Positions 1 to 12,642 of a stretch of 64,000 nt of DNA are shown here, piece after piece (positions within the stretch are counted from its first letter, which is position 1; each line of letters starts with the position of its first letter). The notes below the pieces were generated by a model. That model saw only the letters and a program-made list of their open reading frames with translations, ran no database searches and was not told where the DNA came from. A program made the position numbers and the translations under genes. Origin of the DNA: Coptis chinensis (taxonomy: Eukaryota > Streptophyta > Magnoliopsida > Ranunculales > Ranunculaceae); contig CM027378.1 in assembly GCA_015680905.1 (NCBI GenBank), forward strand, positions 102,879,501-102,943,500. Reading direction: 5' to 3'.

Positions 1-2340
1 AATCACAATTTCTCAGGCTATGGTCCAAGTTTGAAGGTCAGTTGCCTCTTTTTGACCCGTTATTGAGAACTATCTGATTTGGCTTGGCTCATCTCTGGAT
101 CTAGGCTACAACATTTTACATTGTTAGTTTGACTCATCATTTAATACATAGTTACATTCTTGAGGCAGGACTGGTATGTTGCTTGAGAGGAGGCTTTTGA
201 AAGTTGTAGTCGTACTTTTTGACTGCTTTATGGGTTTTCTCCTCCCCATTAATGTGGCATTATCAAAGTGTTTCCAGCGTTCAACTTAGGTTGCACACTG
301 CACACTGCACACAAAAGCGTCCGAGAAGTGCTCATATCCCATAGATGATATAGAGTGATATCTTGGTTTTTGGCAAGTATGATCTCGATCGTGTCCAAAT
401 TTCTTTGCCATAATCATCTCTTAAGTCAGAAAATGGGTGGAAAGCTGAAAGTCAGAAAAGGAATTGTTGCCGTGGAAATATCGGCGAAATCTTAGTGGGT
501 GAAGAATGGGCGATATGTATTAGGTTGCAACTTGCAACACGTGTTATTTGAACAACTCCAGGGGTAATTAGGTCATTTCCTACGCGCATAAAAGCTAAGA
601 CAACCCAACCTATAAATACCGAACTGAAGCTTGGATAAAATAATGTATTTCCTTCCCACATTCAGAATTTTCGTTGGAGAAAATTATATTTTTGATTTGG
701 CTGCTTGCAAATCGAACCAGTAGTAAGCTTTTCCTATTTCACGATATATATTTATGTGCTACAAACTGAGATTTTTTACCACAAAACTTTGGTTTTTAAA
801 TTTTTGATAGTTTTTTTTTTCAGTTGTGTTGTGTGTGTACAAAATTTCTTATCGCTATATCTCTTATACAACTCTCTCTCTCTCTCTGTAAATCGAAACC
901 GACAAATTCTGAAGCAATTCTCAGTCAACATTGACACTGATGTTGACCAGTTTCAGGTGTGTATATTGATTCATACTTAAATATTACCTTTTGGATTAAC
1001 ATTAACAGCTACAATTTTGTTTTACTTTTTATCCACAGTAATCTACCTTTCCCACTCTGTTTCTTCTCAACTCAAATCCCTTTTTTCTAAAACAATTCAT
1101 CCTAAAACTTCACCACTTAGCCTGTGCTTCTTTATCCTCTAAAATTTTGAACTTTTCCATAACGGAGTTTGTAATCAAGGGCTTCGGCAGGTGATGATAG
1201 GATATAGGATGAAAAAAATGTTTGGTAGGTGGGGTTTTACTACCAAAATCCGGACTGATTTAACTCCTGTTCATACAATTGTTGAGTGGTAAATGTTCAC
1301 AACTTTGCAGAGATAATAAACACGGCCTTAAAAATAAAAATTCCCCCTTTTAAAAGTCAGTGCCATGTGCTTCTGTATTCTTGAAAAATGTTTGCTTGTG
1401 TTTGTGAAATACTTCTTATACAAGAATTCATGTTTTTTAATTCTTTTAAAATTGCAATTCGTATCTCATTTTCAAAAAATAGTTATACGTGTCTCCATTA
1501 TTTTATTGATTTACTTGCAAATTATGCATTCTACTCATACATCTCTCTCTCTCCCCAAATTATATGGACTCGGACCCTAAGCAGTTTTCAGTAAAACTAT
1601 GTTTGTCCCATCACACCCTGAGGTTAACCAGTTTCAGGTTTGTAACTTTGTATATTATGATTACGTCAGTATCTTTGGTAGTGTTTATATTTTATTTAAA
1701 CAATACTACTTGTTGTGACCATGTCTTTTCTTTGTCAATTTTGTGATACATTGTATTCAATGTACTAATGGGTGTTCCCATTATCTACTGCTCCCATGGA
1801 CATATTATGATAACCTTTTGAATAGACAAATTGGTAACCCCTTTGAATTAAACGTCAACAACTTCATCATATTATATTAATCAACTGTGTTATCCATATT
1901 TTCTGCTCATTCTTATGAATATTAAAATAGTGTTTTTGTACCTGAATATCCGAGGAAAATAATTTTCGTACAGCAGCTATAGAAAGTAAACTTTGCTGAG
2001 AGATTTTTCTTTAAATTTGCATTCGTTGTTTTGTTTTAAAATCAGCAGAATTAACTAGATGTTTGTTGTTTATCCTGGAATACACAATTTTATCTTGTTT
2101 TGTTTGTGTAGTTAGGTGTTATGTTTGTTGTTTCTCACTCTGTTTCTTATTAATGTTCTTCTAAAATCTTTTACATGTTTCCTAAATGTTTTTGAGACAA
2201 ACGATGCTGTCACTAGTGGTTTTTCTCAAGCCAAATATATTTTTCTAGTTTTTGAGACAAAAACTTATAGTAAGAATTCACCTAGGCTGTGCTTGTTTAC
2301 CCTGTAAATTTTTAACTTTTCCATGACGGAATTTGTATTG
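1..2340. repeat. Copy 1 of a tandem duplication (offset 7294 bp)
   Basis: Positions 1 to about 2340 recur from 7295 to about 9169 with near identity in the first 600 bases and in the last kilobase. Copy 1 keeps two stretches missing from copy 2 (about 790-1412 and 1512-1568). The segment starts at the window edge, so its true left border is unseen. It contains a plus-strand TATA box at 611 and exon-like ends that both read ACCAGTTTCAG followed by a GT donor (about 955 and 1638). No long open frame is present, so any gene here is degenerate or non-coding. Confidence 0.9.
611..618 (+). promoter_or_regulatory. TATA box of the duplicated plus-strand promoter, copy 1
   Basis: TATAAATA follows a GC-richer stretch and precedes a conserved leader with GAACTGAAGCTTGG. 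The same box and leader recur at 8142 in copy 2. Which transcript it drives is unknown; the first exon-like end downstream lies near 955. Confidence 0.55.
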
Positions 2341-5300
2341 AAAAATGTGTGAACAATTTCATCTCTTCCAGTTTGGGGGAAAAAAAAACACTTATCTAAA
2401 GGTTTACGTATTATGAGAAAAATAATCAATGTTTATGCTTCTGTTATACCAAAAACTTTTCTCCCTTTTGCACATCTTTTTTTGAAAAAGCTCCTCACAC
2501 CCCTTTTTTCCCCCCAAATTATGGGTTTTAAAATTATTATTCATGTTCTATCGTTCTCTTGCTTTTTCGGTGTGTTTAAAATTAGGAGCTTCTTTGTTAC
2601 TAGATTAGATGATATTATCCCTTGTTCAAAGTGTTCACTTTTTTCTTTCAAAAAAGATGTGTTGTTGTATGTGTAATGTGTCCTTTTCTGTAAACTCTCA
2701 CGCCTTTCCTAAATATTTTATTTTGCCAAAAGTAGTTATTGTTGTTTCCTCTTCAATTTTCTATACATGTCCCTTCTGTTTTAAGAAGTAACAGCGTTTC
2801 TTTTTTAAAGTACATCTCTTCGTTGTTTGAAAAGAAATATATTTACTACCTTGTCTTGTCTTTTGTTGGAAGTCAACGTTTGGTTGTAACTTGTAAGTAC
2901 TTCAAAGGGATAGTGGGGACCAAGTGGGAGGCTGAAATTTACATAGTGGCATGTGATTCCTGGCCAATATGCAGATGCTGAAAAGTGGAACTTGCTTGCC
3001 TTGATTGTGGAATGTGGTAGTGTGGTGTTAGTAGAACACTCATTTGTACGATACAAGTTTGGGCAACTTTAAAATAATGCAGGCGTTCTGGAGGGGATAC
3101 GAATCAAACATAAAAGATAGTCTTGAAGCTGAGTTGTTTGGCGGGAAGCTGCTGATATGGAGGAGCACCTTTACAGTAAGTTGTGGCTCTTTAATTTGTT
3201 TTTTTCCTGGCGGGGTGTGTTAGATGCTGTTACGTAGTTACTGTAAGCTCATACTACAGAGGTAATTCTCTTTCTCCTGTGCTATGCGGGTTGTCAGGGA
3301 CAAAGGGCAAGGCGTTAGGCTTCCAGAGAAACGCCTTGGGACGCCATGGACAACAATAGCTACATTTTGTAAGTACGCATGTCTACAGAAGTTTTAAATT
3401 CATTAAACCAACGGATGAAGACAATGAATTGCTTTTGGAGTTCTATAACATATAATGCAAAGTTTTGCAGGTTCACATGACTTAATTTTTTGCATCTGAA
3501 AATGTAAAAACATGATACAGAAAGTGCGCTGTTCAAAAACATCTTGTCATATGGTACACCTGAACGTTTGCCGCTGATATATTAAGCACATGGGAGGGAT
3601 GATTTGGCACTGTTTTTTTTTTAAATATTTATTGTAGGAGGTTGAAATGGAGGATATATCTGCACAGACGTCATAAGTACATTGAAGAGATTTACTACTC
3701 CTATAGGAAAACTGAGGTAACCTTAAACTGTATTATTATGTTGCTTGTTTCATTGGAAAATGGAAACACATCCTATATCAATCTCACACACGTGAACAGT
3801 TCTGCTTTGTTACATTAAGTTTTTATCCCATCTAAATCTGTATGCCCACTTTAGTACAAGTCCCACTACTATTAAAAAAGATGATAACAATGTAACCAGA
3901 AATAAAATAGGACAAATGTAGGAAAAAAAATGAGAAAAGCAAACCAAGATTTCTAGTCACACTGTTAAGCTTTAAAGGTCTTTCGTCTAATAATGGTGTT
4001 GAAAGTTCAAATTCTAACTTTGTGATGGCTGTGATGTTTGTATCATCCTAGATGTTGTCTTGTTCGTATGATCAGTACAAAGAGCATTTGTACTTAATTG
4101 TTGGTTCAGTAATAGGATATTTGTTACTCATAATGTGAAACTTACTAAATTATATGATATCTTTGTAATACTCCAGCATAGTGTGTTGGGGCTCAAAATC
4201 CTGTCATGTTGTGTCTTGTTTGCAGCTTTTCCTAAATGCTACTTGACCATATGGTGTACCTGATTTTTTTTTTTTTTCCGACCTTGCATTAGTGCATGCC
4301 AAAGGCCAAAATAGATTGCCATATTGTACTCAGTTCTTATATTCCATTTATGCCTTGCTCTGATGCACACAATAAATGGTTTTGTGATACTCCCAATAGT
4401 GGTTCCAGACTGTTGGGTTACAACTTTCATGTGTTGAGAAAAGTACGAAATTCATTCTGGAGGTTCATTAGAGGAGGCCCTAACATTGATACAAAGAAAC
4501 TGTTGTCTGTATGAGGTAAGTTGTTCACACCCTTATCTGTTTTTGCTTAGTTGGCATTGTCGGTTTCTGCATAGGTGGGAACTTACAAAACTTTCAACTT
4601 TCACCTTGTGGGTTTTTTGTGCTTTAGTTGTTTGGTTGGAGACACCTCTCTATAAAGTTGAATAATGTTACTTGGAACCCACAAAGTTATTATATTTTAT
4701 AGACTTACAATTGTGCTTTTATAAAGTGGTAGCTCCGTAGCATTACTTACTACCTGAAATCTTATATTACAAGAACATACAATTGTCTGCTAGGACATGC
4801 GATGATATTGATTCTCTGCTGAATGAATCAACTTTAGAAATAGAATGTGAAACAGTGGGTTGTCATTTTTCAATACTTATATTTAGGTTAGGTACATCTT
4901 AATGCAATTTAGAAACGACAAATGTGAGAAATGCTGAGGAATTGTCCCTTTAAGGACCTCCTAGAAACTACCCACCCTTAAAAATAAATATATTAATGGA
5001 TAAGCAAATGCCTTGGAATCCACAAATTTCACGTATTATAGAATGGTAGAAACTCGTGAGTTTTTTGCTCAAGTTTTATGACTGAGTTTTGACTTGCAAT
5101 GGTCGTCTTCTAGCAAACATCTATAACTCCTCCTCCCCCTGTCCTCTCTTTTCCTTTTCCTGTTAGTTTTGCTTTTAACAAATGATCTAGGTTGCACCCC
5201 ATTATACTATGTGAGAGACACGACCATAGAAGAGATGTCCATCAATAGCTCAGTTGTTCTTGAACGGTTCTTAAGGGGCAATAGCTCCGTTCTTGAACGG

Positions 5301-6374
5301 TTCTTAAGGAGGCAACCCCGCCAACGTAACATGCAGTCTGGTTTTTCCCGAGATATTGTGCATGGTTGCTCAAGACTAAGGTAATTTGTTGATATTTATT
5401 AGTGAGTAACTGATTATCGAGTCTAATAGATATGTTGTATGATGTTATATTAGCCCTTGCTGTCTTCTAAATAATGTTATGCTGTAATTGATGTTTAAGT
5501 TGGGATTAGTGATGATGTGTCTTATTAATTGACTAGAATTGAAATTCATCTTTAGTATGCTGTAAATATTGAATTTGACATTACAAGAAATTTGGTTTTT
5601 GCGTGAACAGTTTATATTTCGCTACTCTAGGTTGGTTAATTTGATAGAATTGTTTGCAAGTCAAATGGTGAGTAACTAGTACTTCAGTATAGAAACTTCA
5701 AAAATTAATAAAGTCACTAGTTTGGGTATAATTTTGGAGGAGGTATTGCAGTGTTTCTGGTCAAAAGATTATTTATGAGAACTCTACTAGAACGTTTGGA
5801 ACTTTCAGATACTAGGAAGCCCGGTCTCTTCAGACAGAATCTACAGTTAATTATGTCCAAATAAGTACTAGCTTTTCAAGCTGATCAGATTTTCTTTATC
5901 TTATCTAGATGGAACTAGGGCGGGTGTGGCGGCGTCATGCTTGCTTCTTGAGTTAGATTATATAATATTTGACTACCAAATTTGTACACAAATTTATACA
6001 ACGAACTTTATACCATAGGTATTCATGCATCTATTGATATTTCATGGGTTATCCAACGTACGTGCTGCACTTTGGTTTGCGAGTGAGTGAAAAATAAACT
6101 TGCCGTCATTGGTTGAAGCAATATGTCACCCGTCTATTCTTGATGCCATTTGAACCATTGCAGTTCAAGACAATATTGAAATATTTGAACACTATAATAA
6201 TATTTCACATTTTTATTCCGTTTGAACCTTCATACAAATTGAATGAAATAATTGCATCAAACCCAATTGTTTTGATGAAATTGTAGGCAGATAGATATAT
6301 CGCCAAGAAAAATGAAAAAGAGCCAATGAATAAACAAATAGGTGAATAACTAAAGAATTCCTATAAATTAGTCC
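2341..6374. other. Gene-like but degenerate block A, identity unknown
   Basis: No intact gene is visible. The stretch 2870-5400 shows exon-like pieces bordered by good donors: 4380-4515 ends ATGAG|GTAAGTTG, and an open frame from 5169 to about 5380 ends in a GTAATT donor and carries an internal duplication (two VLERFLR copies). Segments such as GACCAAGTGGGAGGCTG (about 2916) recur diverged at 15890 and inverted at 52605. I read it as a decayed multi-exon gene or a transcribed repeat; no protein family was recognised. 5400-6374 is AT-rich with nothing supported. Confidence 0.45.
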
Positions 6375-6384
6375 TTATGTATCG

Positions 6385-7059
6385 TCAATGCTGCATGTTT
6401 GTAACAAATCTGTGGCCATTTCCTGGGCTAGGACCAGCATCCTTAACCCCGCCGAGAGTTTGAGCCAGCTTGTTGAACTTATGACCACCACCGGGGCTAG
6501 ATACCTTAGCCCCTCCCATAGTGTCAAATTCGACAAACTTATGACCATTGCCGGGGCTAGGGCCAGAGTCCTTGATACCACGAAGACCTAGAGCATTTAC
6601 AGATTTGCGGTGTCCACCTCCTGGGCTAGGGTCAGAGTCCATAATACTGCCAAGCACTTGACTGTGGTGTCTATCACCAGGGCTAGGGCCAGAGTCCTTT
6701 ATACCACCAAGAGCTTGAACATTCACAGATTTGTGGTGTCCACCTCCTGGGCTAGGGACCGAGTCCTTAATATCACCAATAGCTTGAACATCAGATTTGT
6801 GGTGTCCACCTCCTGGGCTAGGACCAGAGTCCTTAATACCGCCAAGAACTTGAACACTACTTACGTAGTTATGGTGTCCCTCTCCTGGACTAGTTCCCGA
6901 ATTCTTGATTGCTCCAAGGGACAAACCATCAACAAAACTCTCAATCGCATTTGATGAGCTGAACACACTCAACACGCGAGCATCAGCTGCAAAGAAAAAA
7001 TAGTTTGCCCAGGGAAGTAGATGAATGAACAATGTAAATGACTTGATTACTTGAGCCAT
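6385..7059 (-). CDS. Secreted multi-peptide precursor, PIP/CEP-like, eight repeats
   Basis: Intronless, 224 residues. The ATG at 7059 begins MAQVIKSF; an upstream extension in this frame has only a TTG. Residues 1-27 form a hydrophobic signal peptide ending in an AxA-type site (FFAADA). After a short variable region come eight tandem units of about 20 residues, each with a core like IKDSGPSPGGGHHK; unit 3 has SVPSP, unit 4 GDRHH, and unit 7 is shortened to SSPGGGH. The SGPSP and GxGH signature matches PAMP-induced peptides (PIP/PIPL), secreted signals cleaved and hydroxylated on proline and sensed by receptor kinases such as RLK7; SPGxGH also resembles CEP hormones. Typical PIP precursors carry one or two units, so eight is unusual. 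A role in defence or root signalling is inference. The frame is intact although surrounding sequence is decayed, suggesting selection or recent origin. Confidence 0.85.
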   Translation of the reverse strand: MAQVIKSFTLFIHLLPWANYFFFAADARVLSVFSSSNAIESFVDGLSLGAIKNSGTSPGEGHHNYVSSVQVLGGIKDSGPSPGGGHHKSDVQAIGDIKDSVPSPGGGHHKSVNVQALGGIKDSGPSPGDRHHSQVLGSIMDSDPSPGGGHRKSVNALGLRGIKDSGPSPGNGHKFVEFDTMGGAKVSSPGGGHKFNKLAQTLGGVKDAGPSPGNGHRFVTNMQH

Positions 7060-7144
7060 GGAGTATAGCAATGTGGCGTATGTCTTAGCTTACAGTTATG
7101 TTCTGAATCACAAGTTTGATTCTTATACAGAATGGGGTTGGGTT

Positions 7145-7154
7145 CTATTTATAG
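7145..7154 (-). promoter_or_regulatory. TATA box of the peptide precursor gene
   Basis: Read on the minus strand this is CTATAAATAG, about 90 bases upstream of the ATG at 7059, the usual plant spacing with a short leader. Confidence 0.65.
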
Positions 7155-7906
7155 GTTTGGACGTTTGGTGATGGAATCAAGGAGTACACTAGTGTGGTCA
7201 TGATACTTGGTCTGCTGCCGCCACCTTCCATTCATTTCGGGAACCATCCTCCGAGGTTCAAATCAAATATTGAGGAAGAAATTCATGCCTTGTTAATCAC
7301 AATTTCTCAGGCTATGGTCCAAGTTTGAAGGTCAGTTGCCTCTTTTTGACCCGTTATTGAGAACTATCTGATTTGGCTTGGCTCATCTCTGGATCTAGGC
7401 TACAACATTTTACATTGTTAGTTTGACTCATCATTTAATACATAATTACATTCTTGAGGCAGGACTGGTATGTTGCTTGAGAGGAGGCTTTTGAAAGTTG
7501 TAGTCGTACTTTTTGACTGCTTTATGGGTTTTCTCCTCCCCATTAATGTGGCATTATCAAAGTGTTTCCAGCGTTCAACTTAGGTTGCACACTGCACACT
7601 GCACACAAAAGCGTCCGAGAAGTGCTCATATCCCATAGATGATATAGAGTGATATCTTGGTTTTTGGCAAGTATGATCTCGATCGTGTCCAAATTTCTTT
7701 GCCATAATCATCTCTTAAGTCAGAAATGGGTGGAAAGCTGAAAGTCAGAAAAGGAATTGTTGCCGTGGAAATATCGGCGAAATCTTAGTGGGTGAAGAAT
7801 GGGCGATATATATTAGGTTGCAACTTGCAACACGTGTTATTTGAACAACTCCAGGGGTAATTAGGTCATTTCCTACGCGCGTAAAAGCTAAGCCAACACA
7901 ACCTAT

Positions 7907-8141
7907 CTAACTTAGAAAACGAGGGCTTCAACAGTGAATTCATCACGTCATTAATTTTTTTTCCAATTTTATCCTTTTCCAAATACAAATATTACAGCTC
8001 ATGCCATTTGTTTGTTTTATTTTTTTATTTTGTCTTTTGCAGGGGTAAAATGGTAGTTTCACGTCCAGAAATTAATGAAAAATAAAATAAAATCAGAAAT
8101 TGTTAACGTGGCGAAGACACGTACAAAAGAGACTAGTAAAA
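7907..8141. mobile_element. 235 bp insertion in the TATA box of copy 2
   Basis: Copy 1 reads ACCTATAAATACC; copy 2 reads ACCTAT, then 235 bases of AT-rich unique sequence, then TATAAATACC. A TAT triplet flanks both sides, compatible with a 3-base target duplication that rebuilds the TATA box. The ends (CTAACTTAG and AGTAAAA) show no clear terminal inverted repeats, so the class is unknown and a simple deletion in copy 1 is an alternative. Confidence 0.6.
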
Positions 8142-8149
8142 TATAAATA
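8142..8149 (+). promoter_or_regulatory. TATA box of the duplicated promoter, copy 2
   Basis: TATAAATA rebuilt at the right edge of the 235 bp insertion, followed by the same leader as at 619 in copy 1. Confidence 0.5.
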
Positions 8150-9169
8150 CCGAACTGAAGCTTGGATAAAATAATGTATTTCCTTCCCACATTCAGAATT
8201 TTCATGGGAGAAAATTATATTTTTGATTTGGCTGCTTGCAAATCAAACCAGTAGTAAGCTTTCCTATTTCACGATATATATTTATCTGCTACAAACTGAG
8301 ATTTTTTACCACAAAACTTCTTATACAAGAATTTGTGTTTTTTAATTCTTTTAAAATCGCAATTCGTATCTCATTTTCAAAAAATAATTATACGTGTCTC
8401 CATTATTTTATTGATTTCTCGGACCCTAAGCAATTTTCAGTAAACTATGTTTGTCCCATCACACCCTGAGGTTAGCCAGTTTCAGGTTTGTAACTTTGTA
8501 TATTATGATTACGTCAGTATCTTTGGTAGTGTTTATATTTTATTTAAACAATACTACTTGTTGTGACCATGTCTTTTCTTTGTCAATTTTGTGATACATT
8601 GTATTCAATGTACTTCTGTAAGCTAATGGGTGTTCCCATTATCTACTGCTCCCATGGACATATTATGATAACCTTTGGAATAGACAAATTGGTAACCCCT
8701 TTGAATTAAACGTCAACAACTTCATCATATTATATTAATCAACTGTGTTATCCATATTTTCTGCTCATTCTTATGAATATTAAAATAGTGTTTTCGTACA
8801 GCAGCTATACAAAATAAACTTTGCTGAGAGAATTTTTTTTAAATTTGCATTCATTGTTTTGTTTTAAAATCGGCAGAATTACCTAGATGTTTGTTGTTTA
8901 TCCAGGAATACACAATTTTATCTTGTTTTGTTTGTGTAGTTAGGTGTTATGTTTGTTGTTTCTCACTCTGTTTCTTATTAATGTTCTTCTAAAATCTTTT
9001 ACATGTTTCCTAAATGTTTTTGAGACAAACGATGCTGTCGCTAGTGGTTTTTCTCAAGCCAAATATATTTTTCTAGTTTTTGAGACAAAACTTATAGTAA
9101 GAATTCACCTAGGCTGTGCTTGTTTACCCTGTAAATTTTTACTTTTCCATGACGGAATTTGTATTGAAC

Positions 9170-12100
9170 AGAGGATGTACATCAAGGGATTGGGCAGGTG
9201 AGCATGGGTGTGAAAATATGGTTTGGTAGATGGGGTTCTACTACCAAAACCCCTATTAAAGGAGATGCAAACTTGGTGAAAAATTGGCCGCCGTATTAGA
9301 ACTGCCAAGGTTTTGCCTCTCTTTGCATAGTTCGATTGGATTTGGGTGGTGGTTCTGCCTACCATGTCCCTGATTTAACTTCTGTTCCAGTTCAGTTTTT
9401 GAGTGGTAAAAGTTCAGAAATTTGCAATAGTAATATGCACAGCCTCAAAACAAAAAGATTTTTTTCATTTTTTTTTTCAAATTTTTACAGTAAAAAGTCA
9501 ATTTTTGTGCTTCTGTTTTTGGAAAAATGTCTACTTGTGTTTGCGAAATATGGGTGGTTTGATGTGAAGTTCAAGAGGAAGCTTAGGGTGCGGAGAAGAG
9601 GAGTCACCTGTCTTGGTCGTAACATGCCTCAAATGGTGTTGTACGCTGGTACCTACTTGTAATTCTCTCTTCAATTTATAATATACATTTCCTGTTTCTA
9701 CTAATATGTAAATTGGTTGCACATCTATATTAAGATGGTTGGCACATCTTAATGTAATTCAGAAACATTCAAATACAAGAAATCTTAAGGAGCACTGTTA
9801 AGGAGGTAGGCCAGAGTTATCTAACCCCCTGTGAAGGGAGAATTTGTGGGCGTGCCTTGAATATTTAGTAGGTGTCTTTCTTGGACTCCCAAAAAATCCT
9901 GTGATTTAGAAGGGTGGCTCTAGCATTTTTCGTAGAGTATATGTATGAACCTTTTGAATTTGAAGGCTTCAGGTTTTTGTGTGCTAGGACTTGTAAAGAT
10001 CTTTTTCCTTGGCCAAAAAAACCTGCTCCCCAAACATCCGTAGAACATAATAAATAATGGAAATTCTGTATGTACTGTGAACTTTTCTTTTCCCTCTTTT
10101 TTAGCTTATTGACCGTGAAAATGAAGTTCTGTTATGTCACCAGCTCACCACACAGGAGTCAGTACACGGTGATAGCAATTTCACGCCATTATTAACAATA
10201 AATCTATCACCGGTAACGTCTGTGGTCATATTTTCCTTTGAATGAATCTCTCATTTGTATGAATTGACATGTTACTTTTGCCTATTTGAGTTTGGAAATG
10301 AAGTAAAATATATGTTTGTAGTTTTTTTCAAATCTGTTTAGCGAGGGGCAGATCTAGTATTATGGTGTGTGCATTTTGGATTGAAAGGAAAGCGATAAGG
10401 TTTAGAGGGGAAACTAAATCTGCTTTTATGGTGAAACATAAGATACTGCTGGACATGGAAGAGCACTGCTTGGCCTTGTTTGGTTTAGAGAAGGTAGATA
10501 CAGATTCTTTTCTTTGGGATACAGATTCTTGTTTGAATGTTTGTTATGCAAGCTAATAGAACACTCACTTGTATGAAACAATTTCAGGCAACCGTAAAGC
10601 AAGGGAGGCGTTCTAGAGGAGATAAGACATAAAAGGTACTGTCTAGAAAATTGAAGCTTAGTCTGTCAGTATGTTACTGATATGGAAGAGCACCTTCTGG
10701 CAAAGTGTAGGGAAATAAAGTCACAGTTGGCTTTTATTGTTTGTTTTATTTTTTGGCTTGAACTCCCTCTTTGAAACAGTTACAACTTCTTTTAGAGAAT
10801 CTTATGAAATTCGGTTTCCTGGCAGGATGCGCTAGATGCTGCTGTGTAGTTATTGTTGTGTTACCTCTTGTTTTATTTAGTATTTTGACTATTTTCTCTT
10901 GATTCTTGGTTGGGATTATTGTTTCATATTTCAGATAATATATATGCTTCCGTCATTTTTGGTCCTCTTTCTTGGTCTTTTCAATTCAATATGTGCAACT
11001 GACTTGGTTTTATTAATTTGTTTTCCATCACTTTGGTTTTCAAGTTTTTCATTTCCTAAACCACTGTTCTGCGTTAACAACTTAACATGGTGAAAAGGCA
11101 AAGATACGAGGAGATAAATTTGAGCTGGAAGACATTCGGAAATGTTTGGGATGTTTCTCTGTGAGCTGCTTAAATATTTTTTTGCATAAAAGAATGATTT
11201 AAATTTAAGGTATACTTAGTCAGCTGGGTGAGGCTATTTTTATGACGTAACAAGGACCTTTGATTTTCCAACTGAAGTGAGTGTATGTGTCACTTTACCT
11301 TAATATTATTTGAGAAGTTAAACCTTAATCACCTGATGAACCCTTCCTAATTAATTTGTTTAGTGAGCCATTTTTTATATCCATTCATTGGAGCTGTGGA
11401 GATTAACTACCTGATATCTGCAGGTACATTTGGAAAGGGCTGTGTTAGCTTCATGTATGATGTATCTCTTCTTGGACAAGGTTGTGGCCTGATCATTATA
11501 GCAGGAAAAAAGACAACTAAGATTCCACACAGAAGATCTTGCATTTTCATGCTAGAAAGAGCAAACTCAATAGGTGCCAGAGGTTACTTCAGTGGGAGCT
11601 GCTAGCTGCTGTAGGTAATGTTTTCATTCTTAGTTCCTCAATCAATCTATTACATGACACTGTTAGAACTTATTCTAGGAATTTGGGGATAAAAAAGTCT
11701 CCTAGAGTTTGCAAATTTCATTAAGTTCACACTTGCCCATTTTGGTTAAGTACTAGCTCTGCTAGAGATATGTCCAACAAGTGAGCTTTATCCTCTAGTG
11801 ACTGCAATCTCATTACATACTCTCCTTCATAGATCCCGTAACTATTTTGTATAGGAGCACATCTCAGTACATCCCAAGATGTGTTATCTTTGGGGTATAT
11901 CTTTATTGTTTTCTATAATTAAAATAAAAACATGATCGACGAGACTCTTGAGTACGGTATGGTAAAATTGTACAATTAAAATATTTGTGTGGTTTGCCAT
12001 AGACCTATGAGTAGTATCATCAGTTTGGTCAGAATTTTTAGTTATTGGCTCAAGTTCTGTGAGTTAGTGGTCTTTAGTCTTTACCCATGGGGCATCGCCT

Positions 12101-12424
12101 GAAATGGGCTTGAATTCTCGAATAATTATCACCAATTTTATGTGGGCCTTGGATCCAGAATGAAATTACTAATTGTGGACCTTCGATTTCGATAATCCGC
12201 TTAAATTTAATTTGTATTAGGCCTTAGTAGTTGTAGTTTAGAATCCACAATTTATTGAATCTAACAAACCTTCAGTATGGCTTTAAAAAGTTAAAATAAA
12301 ATTTAGGCCCAACTTTGGGTTTTTTTTTTTGCGGATCCAGTTGTAATATGACAGCTGTTAAAATTTAGTTAGCTTCGCTGAAAGGATGGAGTAGCAAAAA
12401 TGCTATCAACAATCTATCTATAAA
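9170..12424. pseudogene. Gene-like block B, degenerate, identity unknown
   Basis: Contains exon-like pieces that recur elsewhere: a basic stretch at 9550-9660 coding WFDVKFKRKLRVRRRG, a segment near 10590 with GGCGTTCTAGAGGAGAT similar to 3083, and 11420-11620 starting GCAGGTACATTTGGAAAGG and ending GTGGGAGCTGCTAGCTGCTG. The last piece recurs at 15545-15755, partly at 17094, and inverted at 54165-54350. Frames are broken by stops and no family was recognised. 11650-12420 is AT-rich with nothing supported. Confidence 0.5.
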
Positions 12425-12642
12425 AGCATCTTTAGGAGAGAAACCAAGAAAACACGATATTTGAACCAAACCAAAAAAACACCAACCAACTTCAGGAGTG
12501 ATGACATCAAATGTTGCGGTTTTGGATAAACTGTGCCCACACAGCTTTCGCAAAATCGCGCCACAGAAACCCAAGCCCAAGCCCACACTCTTGAAAATTA
12601 AATTTGGTGTTTGATGTTAGGATAGTCTCACCTAAATATGCT
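12425..12642. mobile_element. MITE, AGCATCTTTAGG family, copy 1
   Basis: Imperfect terminal inverted repeats: left AGCATCTTTAGGAGAGA, right CCTAAATATGCT as its near complement. The interior has A-rich CCAAACCAAAAAAACACC, a GCGGTTTTGGATAAA segment and AAGCCCAAGCCCA. Two longer relatives lie at 19342 and 26292. No coding capacity, so a non-autonomous DNA transposon. Confidence 0.65.

Larger units (their letters stand above)
7295..9169. repeat. Copy 2 of the tandem duplication
   Basis: Begins AATCACAATTTCTCAGG exactly as position 1. Homology runs to about 9169 (TGACGGAATTTGTATTGAA), matching copy 1 to 2340. Relative to copy 1 it lacks about 620 bases (790-1412) and about 57 bases (1512-1568), and gains 235 bases at 7907. 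The unit contains the space between the minus-strand peptide gene and the plus-strand TATA promoter, so it is a duplicated divergent promoter. Confidence 0.9.

Noticed and set aside
705-2981. Several hydrophobic short ORFs
   Set aside because: T-rich DNA yields Phe/Leu-rich frames; no start context, no conservation in copy 2.
6610-6954. Plus-strand ORF of 114 codons with repeats
   Set aside because: Antisense of the peptide-repeat precursor, which has the signal peptide and TATA box.
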